A stretch of 13,219 nucleotides of DNA from Desulfobacteraceae bacterium (GCA_003354055.1 PIVQ01000128.1:1-13219), one strand, 5' to 3'; counted from the stretch's first letter, positions 1 through 7,620 are shown. The notes: a model not told the origin generated them from the sequence alone. A program made the numbers and translations.

Positions 1-504
1 AGAACCTGTGAGGCAATCTGCTCTTCTTTTAACAGGCCGATAAAAAAAGATGGAAAATCAATTCCAGGGTTTGGTAATCCGTATTATTCCAATATAAAAG
101 TCTATAATTATAATCCTGACGCTGATGTTCCTGTGGTATGTGCTTTATGTAATGATACTCCCTGCATTCAGGCATGCCCTGTACCCGAAGACCCGGCCAC
201 AAAAAACAAAGCATTGTTCACAGATACCAGAACCCATGCAATTAAAAATGACCCTCTTAGGTGTGTAGGCTGTGGCAGTTGCAAAGAAGCCTGTGAAAGT
301 AAGGGTGCTGGTATTATCAGCCTGAATCAGGTCACCAGCATGCCCGAAGGGATATGCACCTTATGTAATGGTGACCCCAAGTGCATTAAATATTGTCCCT
401 ATGATGCCCTGACATTTGAGAAAAAACCGGCACATTATAAATTTGACAGAATGTCCAAAGATGAAATTGCAAAAGAATTAATCAAACACTACTACATGGT
501 ATAA
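1..504 (+). CDS. Four-cluster ferredoxin-like electron-transfer subunit of an aldehyde oxidoreductase (AorA-like), 5' truncated
   Basis: The reading frame is open from base 1, so the gene starts left of the window; 167 residues are visible. Counting from the first visible codon, the Cys groups are: C3 and C7 (the tail of a CxxCxxCxxxC motif cut by the edge); C47, C50, C55, C59; C88, C91, C94, C98; and C119, C122, C128, C132. The last Cys of the second and fourth groups is followed by Pro. This fits four [4Fe-4S] clusters in the HycB/DmsB-like fold. It is the arrangement known for AorA, the small subunit of the Aromatoleum-type aldehyde oxidoreductase, which passes electrons from the tungsten subunit. 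The stop lies 15 bases before the catalytic gene, whose ribosome site (TGAGGAGA, 507-514) begins three bases after it, so the two are co-transcribed. No signal peptide can be judged because the N-terminus is missing. Other four-cluster beta subunits (BamC, WOR5S) look alike; the pairing with AOR is firm, the exact type is not. Confidence 0.9.
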   Translation, partial: RTCEAICSSFNRPIKKDGKSIPGFGNPYYSNIKVYNYNPDADVPVVCALCNDTPCIQACPVPEDPATKNKALFTDTRTHAIKNDPLRCVGCGSCKEACESKGAGIISLNQVTSMPEGICTLCNGDPKCIKYCPYDALTFEKKPAHYKFDRMSKDEIAKELIKHYYMV

Positions 505-519
505 ATTGAGGAGACAACT

Positions 520-2349
520 ATGAAATCAGAACATTTCGGTTACTATGGTGTAATTTTAAATATAAATTTAACAACAGGTAATATTTCTAAAAGTAAGCTT
601 GCTTCTGAAGATATTGAAAACTATATCGGTGGTCGCGGACTTGGCATGAAACTTTTATGGGATCATATTGAAGACCCAGGAATCGACCCTCTTTCCGGAA
701 AAAATCCATTAATATTTCTGCCCGGGCCATTTTCAGGGTTGCCCATACCATCTGTCTCACGAACCTGTGTGGTAAGCAAATCTCCCTGCACATCACCCAT
801 GCAGTCAGAATATTCCCATGCTTCAACTGTGAGCTATTCCAATTTCGGCGGATTTTTCGGCCCGGAAATCAAGTTTGCAGGATATGATGGAATTATAATT
901 AAAGGCAAATCACCAACCCCGGTCTATATACAGATTGACAATGACAAAGTTGAAATAAAAGATGCATCACATTATTGGGGAATGGGAACAGATGATTTTG
1001 ATAAACTTTTTTCAAAAGATCTAAAAGACAAAAAATACCGCACCTGTTATATCGGCCCTGCAGGCGAAAACCTTGTACCCTATGCCAGTATCATGCATAC
1101 CGCAGCAAGGGCAGCCGGCCGGGGTGTCGGTTGTATAATGGGTTCTAAAAACCTCAAGGCAATTGCAGTCAAAGGGTCTGGTCTGCCAGAAATTGCTGAT
1201 CATCAAATGCTGTTGAAAAAAACAGAAGACACCCGCAACTATTTTAAGGGGTTTTCCAGGGGAAAAATACTTTCTTATCTTTTTCGCACCAATGGAACAG
1301 CTTTTTTACTCGAAAAAAAGAGCAACAATGGGGTGATGGCTGTAAAAAACTTCAGGGAAGGGACGTTTTCACAAATCGATCGAATCAGTGCAGATGCAGC
1401 CAAAGAAAAGCTCTGGATCAGAGATTATGCATGTTATTGCTGCCCTCTGGCCTGTAAAAAAAGTGGTGTTGTAAAAAAAGGGCCCCACAAAGGCCTGATG
1501 GTTCATGACGGCCCGGAATATGAAACCGGAACCATGCTTGGGGCAAACCTGTTAATATCTGACCTGGAAGGGATCATGAAATTGATATATGACGGGGATG
1601 ATTATGGGATGGATATTATTTCTGTGGGCAATGTCCTGGGTTTTTTAATGGAAGCAAATGATAACAGAATTATTGATAAAAACCACCTGGATGGTATTGA
1701 TTTGACCTGGGGAAACGTTGAAGCATCAATAAAAATGTTGAAAAAAATAGCAAACAGAGATGGGATAGGAAATCTTGCCTCCCAAGGAGTCAAAGCATTA
1801 TCCAAACAAATGGGAATCAACTCAAATTATGCCATGCATGTAAAAGGATTGGAACTTGCCGCCCATAATGTCCAGGCAAACCCGTTAAAAGGACTTTGTT
1901 ACGCAACATCCAACAGAGGGGCATGCCATCAGAACGGCGAGACAATAAAACAACAAAACTTCAGAACAGTCATTGATTCTGTGGGGATTTGCAGGTTTGC
2001 CTGTACAAGCCCGCTTGGACTCAGCATGAAAAAACTGGCACAATTATTAGAAAGTATAACCGGTATTAAAAGGACAGCAGATGATCTTTTCTTGATTGGG
2101 GAGAGAATATTTAACCTTGAAAAGATGTTTAACTTTAGAGAAGGATTCAGGCGCCGGGATGACAATCTCCCTGAAAGGTTTTTTAATGATGCTTTAACTA
2201 AAGGCTCTGAAAAAGGAGCTGTACTTGATAAAAAAGAATTTACCACAATGCTGTCAGAATACTATCAGGGAAGGAACTGGGACATTGAAAGTTCAAAACC
2301 CAAAAAAGCAAAACTTGCACAACTGGGCTTAGAATTTACAGAATTCTAA
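520..2349 (+). CDS. Tungsten-containing aldehyde:ferredoxin oxidoreductase family catalytic subunit (AorB-like)
   Basis: This is a full-length 609-residue member of the AOR family, close to the usual 600-620. These enzymes hold a bis-tungstopterin and one [4Fe-4S] cluster and oxidise aldehydes to acids (or the reverse) in the cytoplasm. Visible landmarks, by comparison with Pyrococcus AOR: GGRGLGMKLLWD (37-48), FGPEIKFAGYDG (113-124), GPAGENLVPYASIM (179-192) and MGSKNLKAIAVKG (207-219). The cluster ligands are C305, C308 and C312, with C491 in DSVGIC. The equivalents of the active-site Glu and His are E335 (in GPEYE) and H470 (in SNRGACH). One oddity is that the PAYDPR stretch after the conserved Leu-Glu is AAHNVQ here (447-452), so this is not a close relative of the archaeal enzyme. 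The start ATG has a good ribosome site at 507-514, and the gene ends in tandem TAA TAG stops. No flavoprotein (AorC-like) gene follows. A BamB-like role in benzoyl-CoA reduction cannot be excluded from one gene, but no other bam gene is in the window. Confidence 0.93.
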   Translation: MKSEHFGYYGVILNINLTTGNISKSKLASEDIENYIGGRGLGMKLLWDHIEDPGIDPLSGKNPLIFLPGPFSGLPIPSVSRTCVVSKSPCTSPMQSEYSHASTVSYSNFGGFFGPEIKFAGYDGIIIKGKSPTPVYIQIDNDKVEIKDASHYWGMGTDDFDKLFSKDLKDKKYRTCYIGPAGENLVPYASIMHTAARAAGRGVGCIMGSKNLKAIAVKGSGLPEIADHQMLLKKTEDTRNYFKGFSRGKILSYLFRTNGTAFLLEKKSNNGVMAVKNFREGTFSQIDRISADAAKEKLWIRDYACYCCPLACKKSGVVKKGPHKGLMVHDGPEYETGTMLGANLLISDLEGIMKLIYDGDDYGMDIISVGNVLGFLMEANDNRIIDKNHLDGIDLTWGNVEASIKMLKKIANRDGIGNLASQGVKALSKQMGINSNYAMHVKGLELAAHNVQANPLKGLCYATSNRGACHQNGETIKQQNFRTVIDSVGICRFACTSPLGLSMKKLAQLLESITGIKRTADDLFLIGERIFNLEKMFNFREGFRRRDDNLPERFFNDALTKGSEKGAVLDKKEFTTMLSEYYQGRNWDIESSKPKKAKLAQLGLEFTEF

Positions 2350-2414
2350 TAGCAAGGGAGAAAAGGGATCGCGTCTACGTTTGGCTCTTGATGGAAAATT
2401 CAACAATCAACATG

Positions 2415-2432
2415 CACCGGGTTTCACCGGTG
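2415..2432. terminator. Short hairpin after the AOR gene, possible weak terminator
   Basis: CACCGG and CCGGTG form a perfect 6-bp stem with a 6-base loop, 66 bases after the AOR stop codon. No T-run follows, so it is not a standard intrinsic terminator. It could mark mRNA 3' processing or be chance. Confidence 0.25.
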
Positions 2433-2500
2433 ATGTTGGTGGTTCAAGGAATGACTCATTCTCAAGATTAATTATCCTTGTGGGAACTGTAATAAGACGT

Positions 2501-2767
2501 TTAGAATATCAATGATATCAGTTTAAAACTTGATTGAATTTTTCCATTGATCTCGGGTTCGAGGACCCCAGTCAGTGCCTTTAACCTTTCTTGATCATCT
2601 TTGCCTGCAAGGGGCCGTGACCAGGCCATTGGATCTGCCAGTCGTGTTTTTGTGCCACCCGGGAAATTGTAAAATTTTAGGACAAATCTGTATCTATGAA
2701 ATTTGCCAATACTGGCATTGTTCCTGGGTACCTTAGTTGCAAATAGACCGTGGCTATGGGATTCGGG
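2501..2767 (-). other. Unrecognised coding-like frame without a start codon, in frame after the MocR stop
   Basis: Reading the minus strand onward from the TAG stop of the MocR gene (2768-2770), the same frame stays open for 88 codons to a TAA at 2501-2503. The translation looks protein-like, for example FHRYRFVLKFYNFPGG and TRLADPMAWSRPLAGK, with mixed polar and hydrophobic residues and few low-complexity runs. It matches no family I recognise. No ATG, GTG or TTG lies ahead of the single internal Met, so it cannot be a standard free-standing gene in this form. It may be the C-terminal remnant of a lost gene, a readthrough extension of the regulator, or a chance open frame. The MocR protein already ends at a normal family length, which argues against a required extension. 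Confidence 0.3.
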
Positions 2768-4207
2768 CTATCGTCTGTTCTTTATAATTTTACCGATCTG
2801 CTCAATGGCCTGTTCCGACTTTTTATTCCAGAATCCGCCGTATCCGATTCTGATATAGTGGTTGTATTTTTCAAGTCCGGAGCACAGGAATCCGGGCAGG
2901 ATGGAGATGCCTTTTTCCCTGGCCTTGTAATATACGTCACTGCCGCTGATATTTTCGGGAAGCTCAATCCATACGGATAGTCCGCCTTTGGGGGTGGTTA
3001 ATTTAATTGTATCAGGAAAGTGCCGGAGAATGGCAGCCGAACAATAAGTGTACTGAAGGCTGAATATTTTTCTCAGTTGTCGTAAATGACGGGGAAAGCC
3101 TCCCGCTTTCAGGTAATCCGCAATCACCGTTTGATTTAATGTCGGGGAAATCAGGGATCTGTTCAGCTTCATCCTTATGATTTTTTCCCTGAAACGCCCC
3201 GGAAGAACCCATCCTACCCTCAGCCCGGGGGCAAGTGTTTTGGAAAACGAGGAGCAATACATCACATTACCCCGGGTATCCCATTTTTTTAAGGGCATTG
3301 GTCTTACGCCTTGAAAGTACAATTCACCGTAAATGTCATTTTCAATAATGGGAATCTCTTCTTCCCCAAGCAGTTCCGCCAGCTTTTCCTTGTGAGTATC
3401 CGGCATCGTAAAGCCAAGGGGATTCTGGAAGTTGGGATTTACAATACAGGCTGAGACAGTTTCTTTTTTCAAGATAATTTCAACTGCCGCCAGATCAATA
3501 CCGCTTTTCGGGTCTGTGGGAACCTCCAGGGCAAAAATGTGAGAATCCTTTAAAGTCTGCCTGAGCCAGGGATCAATAGGGGATTCCGTTATGACGATAT
3601 CTCCTTGGCTGCAGACGGCTTTTAAACAGAGGCTCAGGGCTTCGGTACATCCGTTTGTAATCACAATCTCCTCCCTGGAAATTGAAGGGACAAAAGGAAA
3701 CAGGAGGTTGGATATCTGGTTTCTCAGCAGGGCATTTCCCTGGGGATGACCGTAGCCGGCAATTACCTCGGGTATCTTTTGGGGAGGAATGGACTTTAAA
3801 TGTTTATGAAGCTGTTTAAAGGGCAGATACTCAGGTGCAACCGCCACGCCGCCGAGCTTGAGCACGTCCGGATTTCCCATGTCCCGGGTCAGCTCATGGA
3901 TAAGATCGTCAAGGGTGACTTTCCGGGGGATCATTTCATGGGGTGTCATGACCGGAGATTCAGGCCGGGCCTGAAGACGGGCCTTGAGGAAATATCCTGA
4001 TCGCTGTCTGGGCTCAACAATTCCGCGTTTTTCAAGTTCCACATAGGCCTGGAATACCGTTGTCATGCTGTAGCCGGTTTGACGGTGTAGGGTCCTGAGG
4101 GACGGCAGCTTCTCAGACAGTTTAAACGTTCCGTTCTCTATCTGGTGCTGAATTTTATCCGCCAGATCAATGTATTGGAATTTCCCATGTTTATTTTTCA
4201 TGATCAT
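2768..4207 (-). CDS. MocR-type transcriptional regulator (GntR winged helix fused to class I/II PLP aminotransferase fold)
   Basis: The product is 479 residues, the usual MocR length. Residues about 10-75 form a GntR winged helix, with KLPSLRTLHRQTGYSMTTV as the recognition region, followed by a linker of about 25 residues. From about 105 to the end comes an aminotransferase-I fold. PLP contacts are visible: N262 in QNPLG, D291 and Y293 in ENDIYGELYF, the Schiff-base K323 in SSFSKTLAPGLRVGW, and R453 in YIRIGYG as carboxylate anchor. All key residues are present, so PLP binding is expected. Members such as PdxR and GabR use PLP or an amino compound as a signal and often control a divergent gene plus themselves. 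Here the divergent neighbour is a small 68-codon ORF, and a long direct repeat covers the start. The start may be the first ATG or the one two codons later (4201); neither has a strong ribosome site. The ligand cannot be predicted. Confidence 0.92.
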   Translation of the reverse strand: MIMKNKHGKFQYIDLADKIQHQIENGTFKLSEKLPSLRTLHRQTGYSMTTVFQAYVELEKRGIVEPRQRSGYFLKARLQARPESPVMTPHEMIPRKVTLDDLIHELTRDMGNPDVLKLGGVAVAPEYLPFKQLHKHLKSIPPQKIPEVIAGYGHPQGNALLRNQISNLLFPFVPSISREEIVITNGCTEALSLCLKAVCSQGDIVITESPIDPWLRQTLKDSHIFALEVPTDPKSGIDLAAVEIILKKETVSACIVNPNFQNPLGFTMPDTHKEKLAELLGEEEIPIIENDIYGELYFQGVRPMPLKKWDTRGNVMYCSSFSKTLAPGLRVGWVLPGRFREKIIRMKLNRSLISPTLNQTVIADYLKAGGFPRHLRQLRKIFSLQYTYCSAAILRHFPDTIKLTTPKGGLSVWIELPENISGSDVYYKAREKGISILPGFLCSGLEKYNHYIRIGYGGFWNKKSEQAIEQIGKIIKNRR

Positions 4208-4244
4208 CTGCTCTGTTTTTTTTTGAGATCGTCTGCGTCTGTTA
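4202..4244. repeat. Imperfect direct repeat over the MocR start codon, candidate autoregulatory operator
   Basis: Two copies read GATCATCTGCTCTGTT (4202-4217) and GATCGTCTGCGTCTGTT (4227-4243). They differ by one substitution and one inserted base, and are about 25 bases apart start to start. The left copy contains the complement of the MocR ATG. MocR regulators are known to bind direct repeats near their own promoters, so this is a reasonable operator; binding itself is inferred. Confidence 0.45.
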
Positions 4245-4261
4245 TTTAATTATCCCTTAAG

Positions 4262-4267
4262 TATAAT
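4262..4267 (+). promoter_or_regulatory. Possible -10 element (TATAAT) for the small divergent ORF
   Basis: A perfect TATAAT lies in the divergent gap, 42 bases before the ATG at 4309. The hexamer 17 bases upstream (CTGTTA, 4239-4244) is a poor -35 and overlaps the right copy of the direct repeat, as would fit regulator-dependent transcription. Confidence 0.3.
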
Positions 4268-4308
4268 ATTTAACATAAGATTTCCACCAATAACTCGTGG
4301 GGTGAATT

Positions 4309-4515
4309 ATGGCAAATAACAGGTCAACTAACAGGTTACACATTATTAAGTATATCTTTTCGGATGAAGAATCCCGGCTTGGAAGAACCGATTATTGGAA
4401 TTTAGTCTTTCTGCCCGGCAAACCCCTGCTGAGCCGGGCCTGTCTTGAACTATTGAAAATAGGGAGTTGTCTGTTGATGGCAATTGCCGCAGGTTTTGCC
4501 CTGTCTCAATTGTGA
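4309..4515 (+). CDS. Small 68-residue hypothetical protein with hydrophobic C-terminus
   Basis: I do not recognise this protein. A ribosome-site-like GGGGTGA (4299-4305) lies just before the ATG, and a TATAAT is further upstream. The first half is polar and charged (SDEESRLGRTDYW at 18-30). The last 20 or so residues (KIGSCLLMAIAAGFALSQL) are hydrophobic enough for one membrane segment at the very C-terminus, like a tail anchor. A CACC (4286-4289) could pair with GGTG of the ribosome site (4301-4304), a weak hint of translational control. It is divergent from the MocR regulator, the position where a MocR target is often found. It could also be a chance frame: it is short, has no known motif, and its stop is only 22 bases from the convergent secreted-protein gene. 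Confidence 0.5.
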   Translation: MANNRSTNRLHIIKYIFSDEESRLGRTDYWNLVFLPGKPLLSRACLELLKIGSCLLMAIAAGFALSQL

Positions 4516-4537
4516 GAACCGGGACTAAGGGGGGATT

Positions 4538-4891
4538 TTATTCGTATTGGGGCATTCGCTTTCCGGAATTGTCGTAAACCTCTCCTTTGCCGTTTCTGTG
4601 ATACCCTCCGGCATCCCAGCTATGGTACTCCTGTTCAGGGCCGGAGTCGTACTGGGGCATTGAATTGCCCTGATTGTCATAGACTTTTCCCTGACTGTTC
4701 ATATGATAGCCGCCTGCCTCCCAGCTGTGAAATGAATTATCATTTGCAATATAAACAGGGTCAAGTACCCAGTTACAGATAAACTGTCCATAGGCGTTAT
4801 ATCCGCACTGGTTTTGATCGTCAGCTGCAAAAGAAATTGAGAAAAATGCCAGAGTCAACGCTGCAGATAAAAGAGCAACCAAAGTTTTCAT
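4538..4891 (-). CDS. Secreted small protein with two tandem 28-residue HSW(D/E)AGGYH repeats
   Basis: The product is 117 residues from the ATG at 4891. A GTG at 4903 is in frame but falls inside the likely ribosome site (AGGGGGTG on the minus strand), so the ATG is preferred. Residues 1-22 are a clear signal peptide (MKTLVALLSA then a hydrophobic core), with likely cleavage after SFA; the mature protein should be periplasmic or extracellular. Residues 55-82 and 90-117 are two copies of a 28-residue repeat, identical at 19 positions, with HSW(D/E)AGGYH at the start and MPQY(D/E) at the end. The second copy ends exactly at the C-terminus. The segment before them carries two cysteines (C29, C39) that could form a disulfide. 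The repeats are rich in Tyr, Gly, Asn and His, which could suit metal or surface binding, but the function is unknown. The divergent neighbour is a sensor kinase gene, 335 bases away. Confidence 0.82.
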   Translation of the reverse strand: MKTLVALLSAALTLAFFSISFAADDQNQCGYNAYGQFICNWVLDPVYIANDNSFHSWEAGGYHMNSQGKVYDNQGNSMPQYDSGPEQEYHSWDAGGYHRNGKGEVYDNSGKRMPQYE

Positions 4892-5226
4892 TTCTATATA
4901 CACCCCCTGAGTTTATATCATCGTATGTCCAGGAAAACGACTCAATCAATTATATCCTTAGGACAGACCCTGCCATTTAACAGAAAATAAGAGAATACAT
5001 GAATTGGAAGGTTTGGGAAATGATAAAAACAGAAAATCGACGGGTGGGTTTTTTTGTCAGTAAAGATCGGAAAATAGGTCCCACTGCACCATTCACTTTC
5101 TATTTTTTGCTTTTTTATCGGATTTGATGTAATTTATAGGAATTCGGTGACGGTAAAATTCGTAAACATACCTGCAGCAGGAAATCCTCACCAGTACATA
5201 TTCTTACAGATGAACAGGTTAAGACA
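4892..5226. other. Divergent intergenic region between the repeat-protein and sensor-kinase genes
   Basis: This 335-base AT-rich gap must hold the promoters of both flanking genes. On the minus strand a TATAAT (4949-4954) and an AAACTC-adjacent TATAAA (4914-4919) are possible -10 elements for the repeat-protein gene; neither has a good -35. In the plus direction no convincing promoter was found. T-runs occur at 5050-5055 and 5103-5116, the second preceded by AAAATAG (5071-5077) paired to CTATTTT (5100-5106) across a 22-base loop. No gene, tRNA or riboswitch was recognised. Confidence 0.5.
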
Positions 5227-7596
5227 ATGAGATTATTTCAAATTTTCAATCACATACTGCGTACCCCGTTGCTGCGGTATTTTTTAATCACAGGGGTGAT
5301 CGTCTCCATTGTATTTCCCATGTTTACGGTTCTTTTTATTATTCCATCCATCAGCGGTCAGCTTACCAAGAACACAGAGGATGATGCCGTGAGAACTGCA
5401 TCATATCTGGAGCATCTTCTCATTGCACCAAACCGGGGACTTACGGAAGATCTTTTCACCGATGACACCATCGCCGCGTTGGAAGAGTTAAAACATAGCT
5501 TCCAACTGGAAAAGCTCAAGGTTTTTTCAGCGCAGGGCGACATCCTTTTTTCCACGGATCCGGCGGATATCGGTAAAAGAAATGAACATGACTACTTTTA
5601 TACGATTGTCGCCAAAGGGAATGTTTACTCCAAGGTGGTTCAAAAAAATTCAAAAACCATGGAGGGCCGCATCCTGGACTTCGATGTGGTTGAAACCTAT
5701 GTGCCGGTTTTAATCAATGGCAGGTTTGGCGGGGCCTTTGAGATATATTATGATATCACAGACAGGAAATCCAACCTGGAGCGTTTATTGGGGCTTATTT
5801 ACTTTGTTTTACTTTCCATTGATGTGATTCTCATGGTGTCTGTTGTCTTTGTATTATTCAAGGCAAGCAGTAATATTCTCAAGCGTGAGCAGGTGGAAAT
5901 AGCACTTCAAAAAAGCCGTGATGAGTTAGAGATTAAAGTGAGTGAGCGAACCTGCGACCTTAAGCAATCCAATGAAAAACTGACCTGCGAAATAAAAGAA
6001 CGGATGCAGATTCAGATGGCACTCCAGGAAAGCGAGGAGCGGTTCCGGAGCATTAGTGATTCTGCCCAGGATGCCATTATAATGATGGATGAAAACGGTG
6101 CTATTATTTATTGGAACAAGGCATCGGAAAAGATTTTTCAGTACGGGAATGATGAGGCCCTTAACAAAGATCTCCACTCTCTTATTGCCCCCAAAGAATA
6201 TCGTGACCGCTTTCAAAAGGCGTTTGGGAAATTTTTAAAAACCGGTCGGGGAAATGCCATAGGCCGTACCATTGAGGTCGTGGCAATGCGGAAAGACGGG
6301 CAGGAATTCCCTGTTGAATTATCTCTGTCAGCCGTAAAAATAAAAGGTGAATGGAATGCCATTGGAATTGTCAGAGATATTTCCGACAGAGTTGCTGCCA
6401 TTGCGGAAAAGGAGAAAACCCAGGCCCGGCTGCTGCAGTCCCAGAAGATGGAATCCATTGGCAATCTTGCCGGCGGTATTGCCCATGACTTTAATAATAT
6501 CCTTTTTTCCATCCTGGGGTTTACAGAACTCGGACTTAAATCGGTGACACCGGGTACTCGGTTGGAAAATGATTTGCAGGAGGTCTATGGCGCTGCAAAA
6601 CGGGCCAAAGATCTTGTGTGGCAGATTTTAACGTTTGCACGGCAGTCCGAGGATAAAGTAAAATCCATTCAGGCGCATACCATCATCAAAGAGGTGCTCA
6701 AATTTATACGTTCATCAATTCCGACAACCGTTGAAATCAAGCAGACCATAGATAGCCACTCTTTTATTAACGGGAACCCGACTCAGGTTCATCAGATCAT
6801 GATGAATCTGTGCACCAACGCTGCCCACGCAATGGAGGATGGGGGCGGGGTGCTTGACGTCCGTGTCTCTGATATTACCGTTGACAACACCTCTATCCTG
6901 TTTAAAGAAGGGATGGCACCCGGAGATTATATGGAGATAAAGATATCGGATACAGGTGCCGGGATTCCTCCGGAAACAATCGGGTCCATTTTTGAGCCTT
7001 ATTTTACAACCAAGGGTAAAGGAGAAGGGACAGGCATGGGGCTTGCCATTGTTCATGGCATTGTTGAAAGCCATAAGGGGAACATCCTTGTTGAAAGTGA
7101 ATCGGGGCAGGGAACGGTTTTCAGGATCTGTTTACCGATCACCGAAAAAGATGAGCCGCAGCCATCATACGAACCAAAGGAACTGCCTTCGGGGACAGAG
7201 AGGATTTTATTTGTTGATGATGAGCCCCCTATTATCAAGATGGGCAACCGGATTTTAGGAGATCTCGGGTATTCGATAACAACACAAACCAGCAGTGTTG
7301 AGGCCCTGGCACTGTTCCGCTCCGATCCTGCAGCGTTTGATCTACTCATCACCGATATGACCATGCCGGAGATGACCGGTGATGTCCTGGCGTCAGAAGT
7401 GATGGCCATAAGGCCTGATCTGCCGGTTATTCTGTGTACCGGCTACAGTAAAAACATTTCAGAAAAATCTGTTGCAAAGATCGGAATTCATGCATTAATT
7501 CATAAACCCATTACCAGGGAAAATCTGGCCGGAATGATCCGGAAGGTTCTTGATGAAGCCAAATCCAACTCCCCCGCCTCATCGCCTGAATTTTAA
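5227..7596 (+). CDS. Membrane hybrid sensor histidine kinase (periplasmic sensor, PAS, HisKA, HATPase, receiver)
   Basis: The product is 789 residues. There is a first membrane helix at about 17-40, a periplasmic Cache-like sensor at about 45-185 (ends with INGRFGGAFEIYYDIT) and a second helix at about 187-212. A charged coiled coil (215-270) leads into a PAS domain (about 268-388, closing with GIVRDISDR). HisKA follows, with phospho-acceptor H420 in GGIAHDFNN. The HATPase has N527/N531, DTGAGI (575-580), FEPYFTTKG and GTGMGLAIVHG (601-611). The C-terminal receiver (about 658-775) has acidic D664/D665, phospho-acceptor D710, T738 and K760. All catalytic residues are present. The signal is probably a small molecule outside the cytoplasm; phosphate would move from H420 to D710 and then on to an unlinked partner. 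No response regulator with DNA-binding output is adjacent. The start has a weak ribosome site (AACAGG, 5213-5218). The next gene is 158 bases away and has its own promoter. Confidence 0.94.
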   Translation: MRLFQIFNHILRTPLLRYFLITGVIVSIVFPMFTVLFIIPSISGQLTKNTEDDAVRTASYLEHLLIAPNRGLTEDLFTDDTIAALEELKHSFQLEKLKVFSAQGDILFSTDPADIGKRNEHDYFYTIVAKGNVYSKVVQKNSKTMEGRILDFDVVETYVPVLINGRFGGAFEIYYDITDRKSNLERLLGLIYFVLLSIDVILMVSVVFVLFKASSNILKREQVEIALQKSRDELEIKVSERTCDLKQSNEKLTCEIKERMQIQMALQESEERFRSISDSAQDAIIMMDENGAIIYWNKASEKIFQYGNDEALNKDLHSLIAPKEYRDRFQKAFGKFLKTGRGNAIGRTIEVVAMRKDGQEFPVELSLSAVKIKGEWNAIGIVRDISDRVAAIAEKEKTQARLLQSQKMESIGNLAGGIAHDFNNILFSILGFTELGLKSVTPGTRLENDLQEVYGAAKRAKDLVWQILTFARQSEDKVKSIQAHTIIKEVLKFIRSSIPTTVEIKQTIDSHSFINGNPTQVHQIMMNLCTNAAHAMEDGGGVLDVRVSDITVDNTSILFKEGMAPGDYMEIKISDTGAGIPPETIGSIFEPYFTTKGKGEGTGMGLAIVHGIVESHKGNILVESESGQGTVFRICLPITEKDEPQPSYEPKELPSGTERILFVDDEPPIIKMGNRILGDLGYSITTQTSSVEALALFRSDPAAFDLLITDMTMPEMTGDVLASEVMAIRPDLPVILCTGYSKNISEKSVAKIGIHALIHKPITRENLAGMIRKVLDEAKSNSPASSPEF

Positions 7597-7601
7597 AATC
7601 A

Positions 7602-7620
7602 AAACAAAGGTCTATTGTTT
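7602..7620. terminator. AT-rich hairpin just after the sensor kinase, weak terminator candidate
   Basis: AAACAA and TTGTTT form a 6-bp stem around a 7-base loop starting 6 bases after the stop. The stem is AT-only apart from one C-G pair and no T-run follows, so termination here is doubtful. Confidence 0.2.

Larger units (their letters stand above)
2350..2767. other. Intergenic stretch between convergent AOR and MocR genes
   Basis: This 418-base gap separates two convergent genes. It holds a short inverted repeat (2415-2432) and an open minus-strand frame of 88 codons (2501-2767) described separately. A plus-strand frame is open from 2333 to 2515 but has no ATG; only TTG or GTG codons could start it, and it has no recognisable motif. 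No strong terminator with a T-run, no tRNA and no insertion-sequence ends were seen. The gap also separates an AT-richer block to the left (many AAA and AAT codons in the AOR pair) from a visibly more GC-rich block to the right. Confidence 0.6.

Noticed and set aside
133..504. GTG at 133 as the start of the ferredoxin gene.
   Set aside because: The frame is open to base 1 and already shows the end of another cluster motif (TCEAIC) there, so the gene is truncated by the window edge.
1..2349. Reading the oxidoreductase pair as BamBC (benzoyl-CoA reductase).
   Set aside because: No other bam gene is present in the window and the subunits are equally well explained as AorAB; not enough evidence to choose BamBC.
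2333..2515. Plus-strand frame after the AOR gene as a small gene or transposase remnant.
   Set aside because: There is no ATG start, no ribosome site, no motif; 60 codons is within chance.
2768..2770. TAG stop of the MocR gene as a pyrrolysine or readthrough codon.
   Set aside because: The MocR domain ends at its normal length, and at least two other genes here (hydrolase at 10797-10799, hybrid kinase at 10873-10875) also use TAG as an ordinary stop, so recoding is not supported.
4892..4903. In-frame GTG at 4903 as the start of the repeat protein.
   Set aside because: It lies inside the ribosome-site sequence; the ATG at 4891 gives a clean signal peptide.
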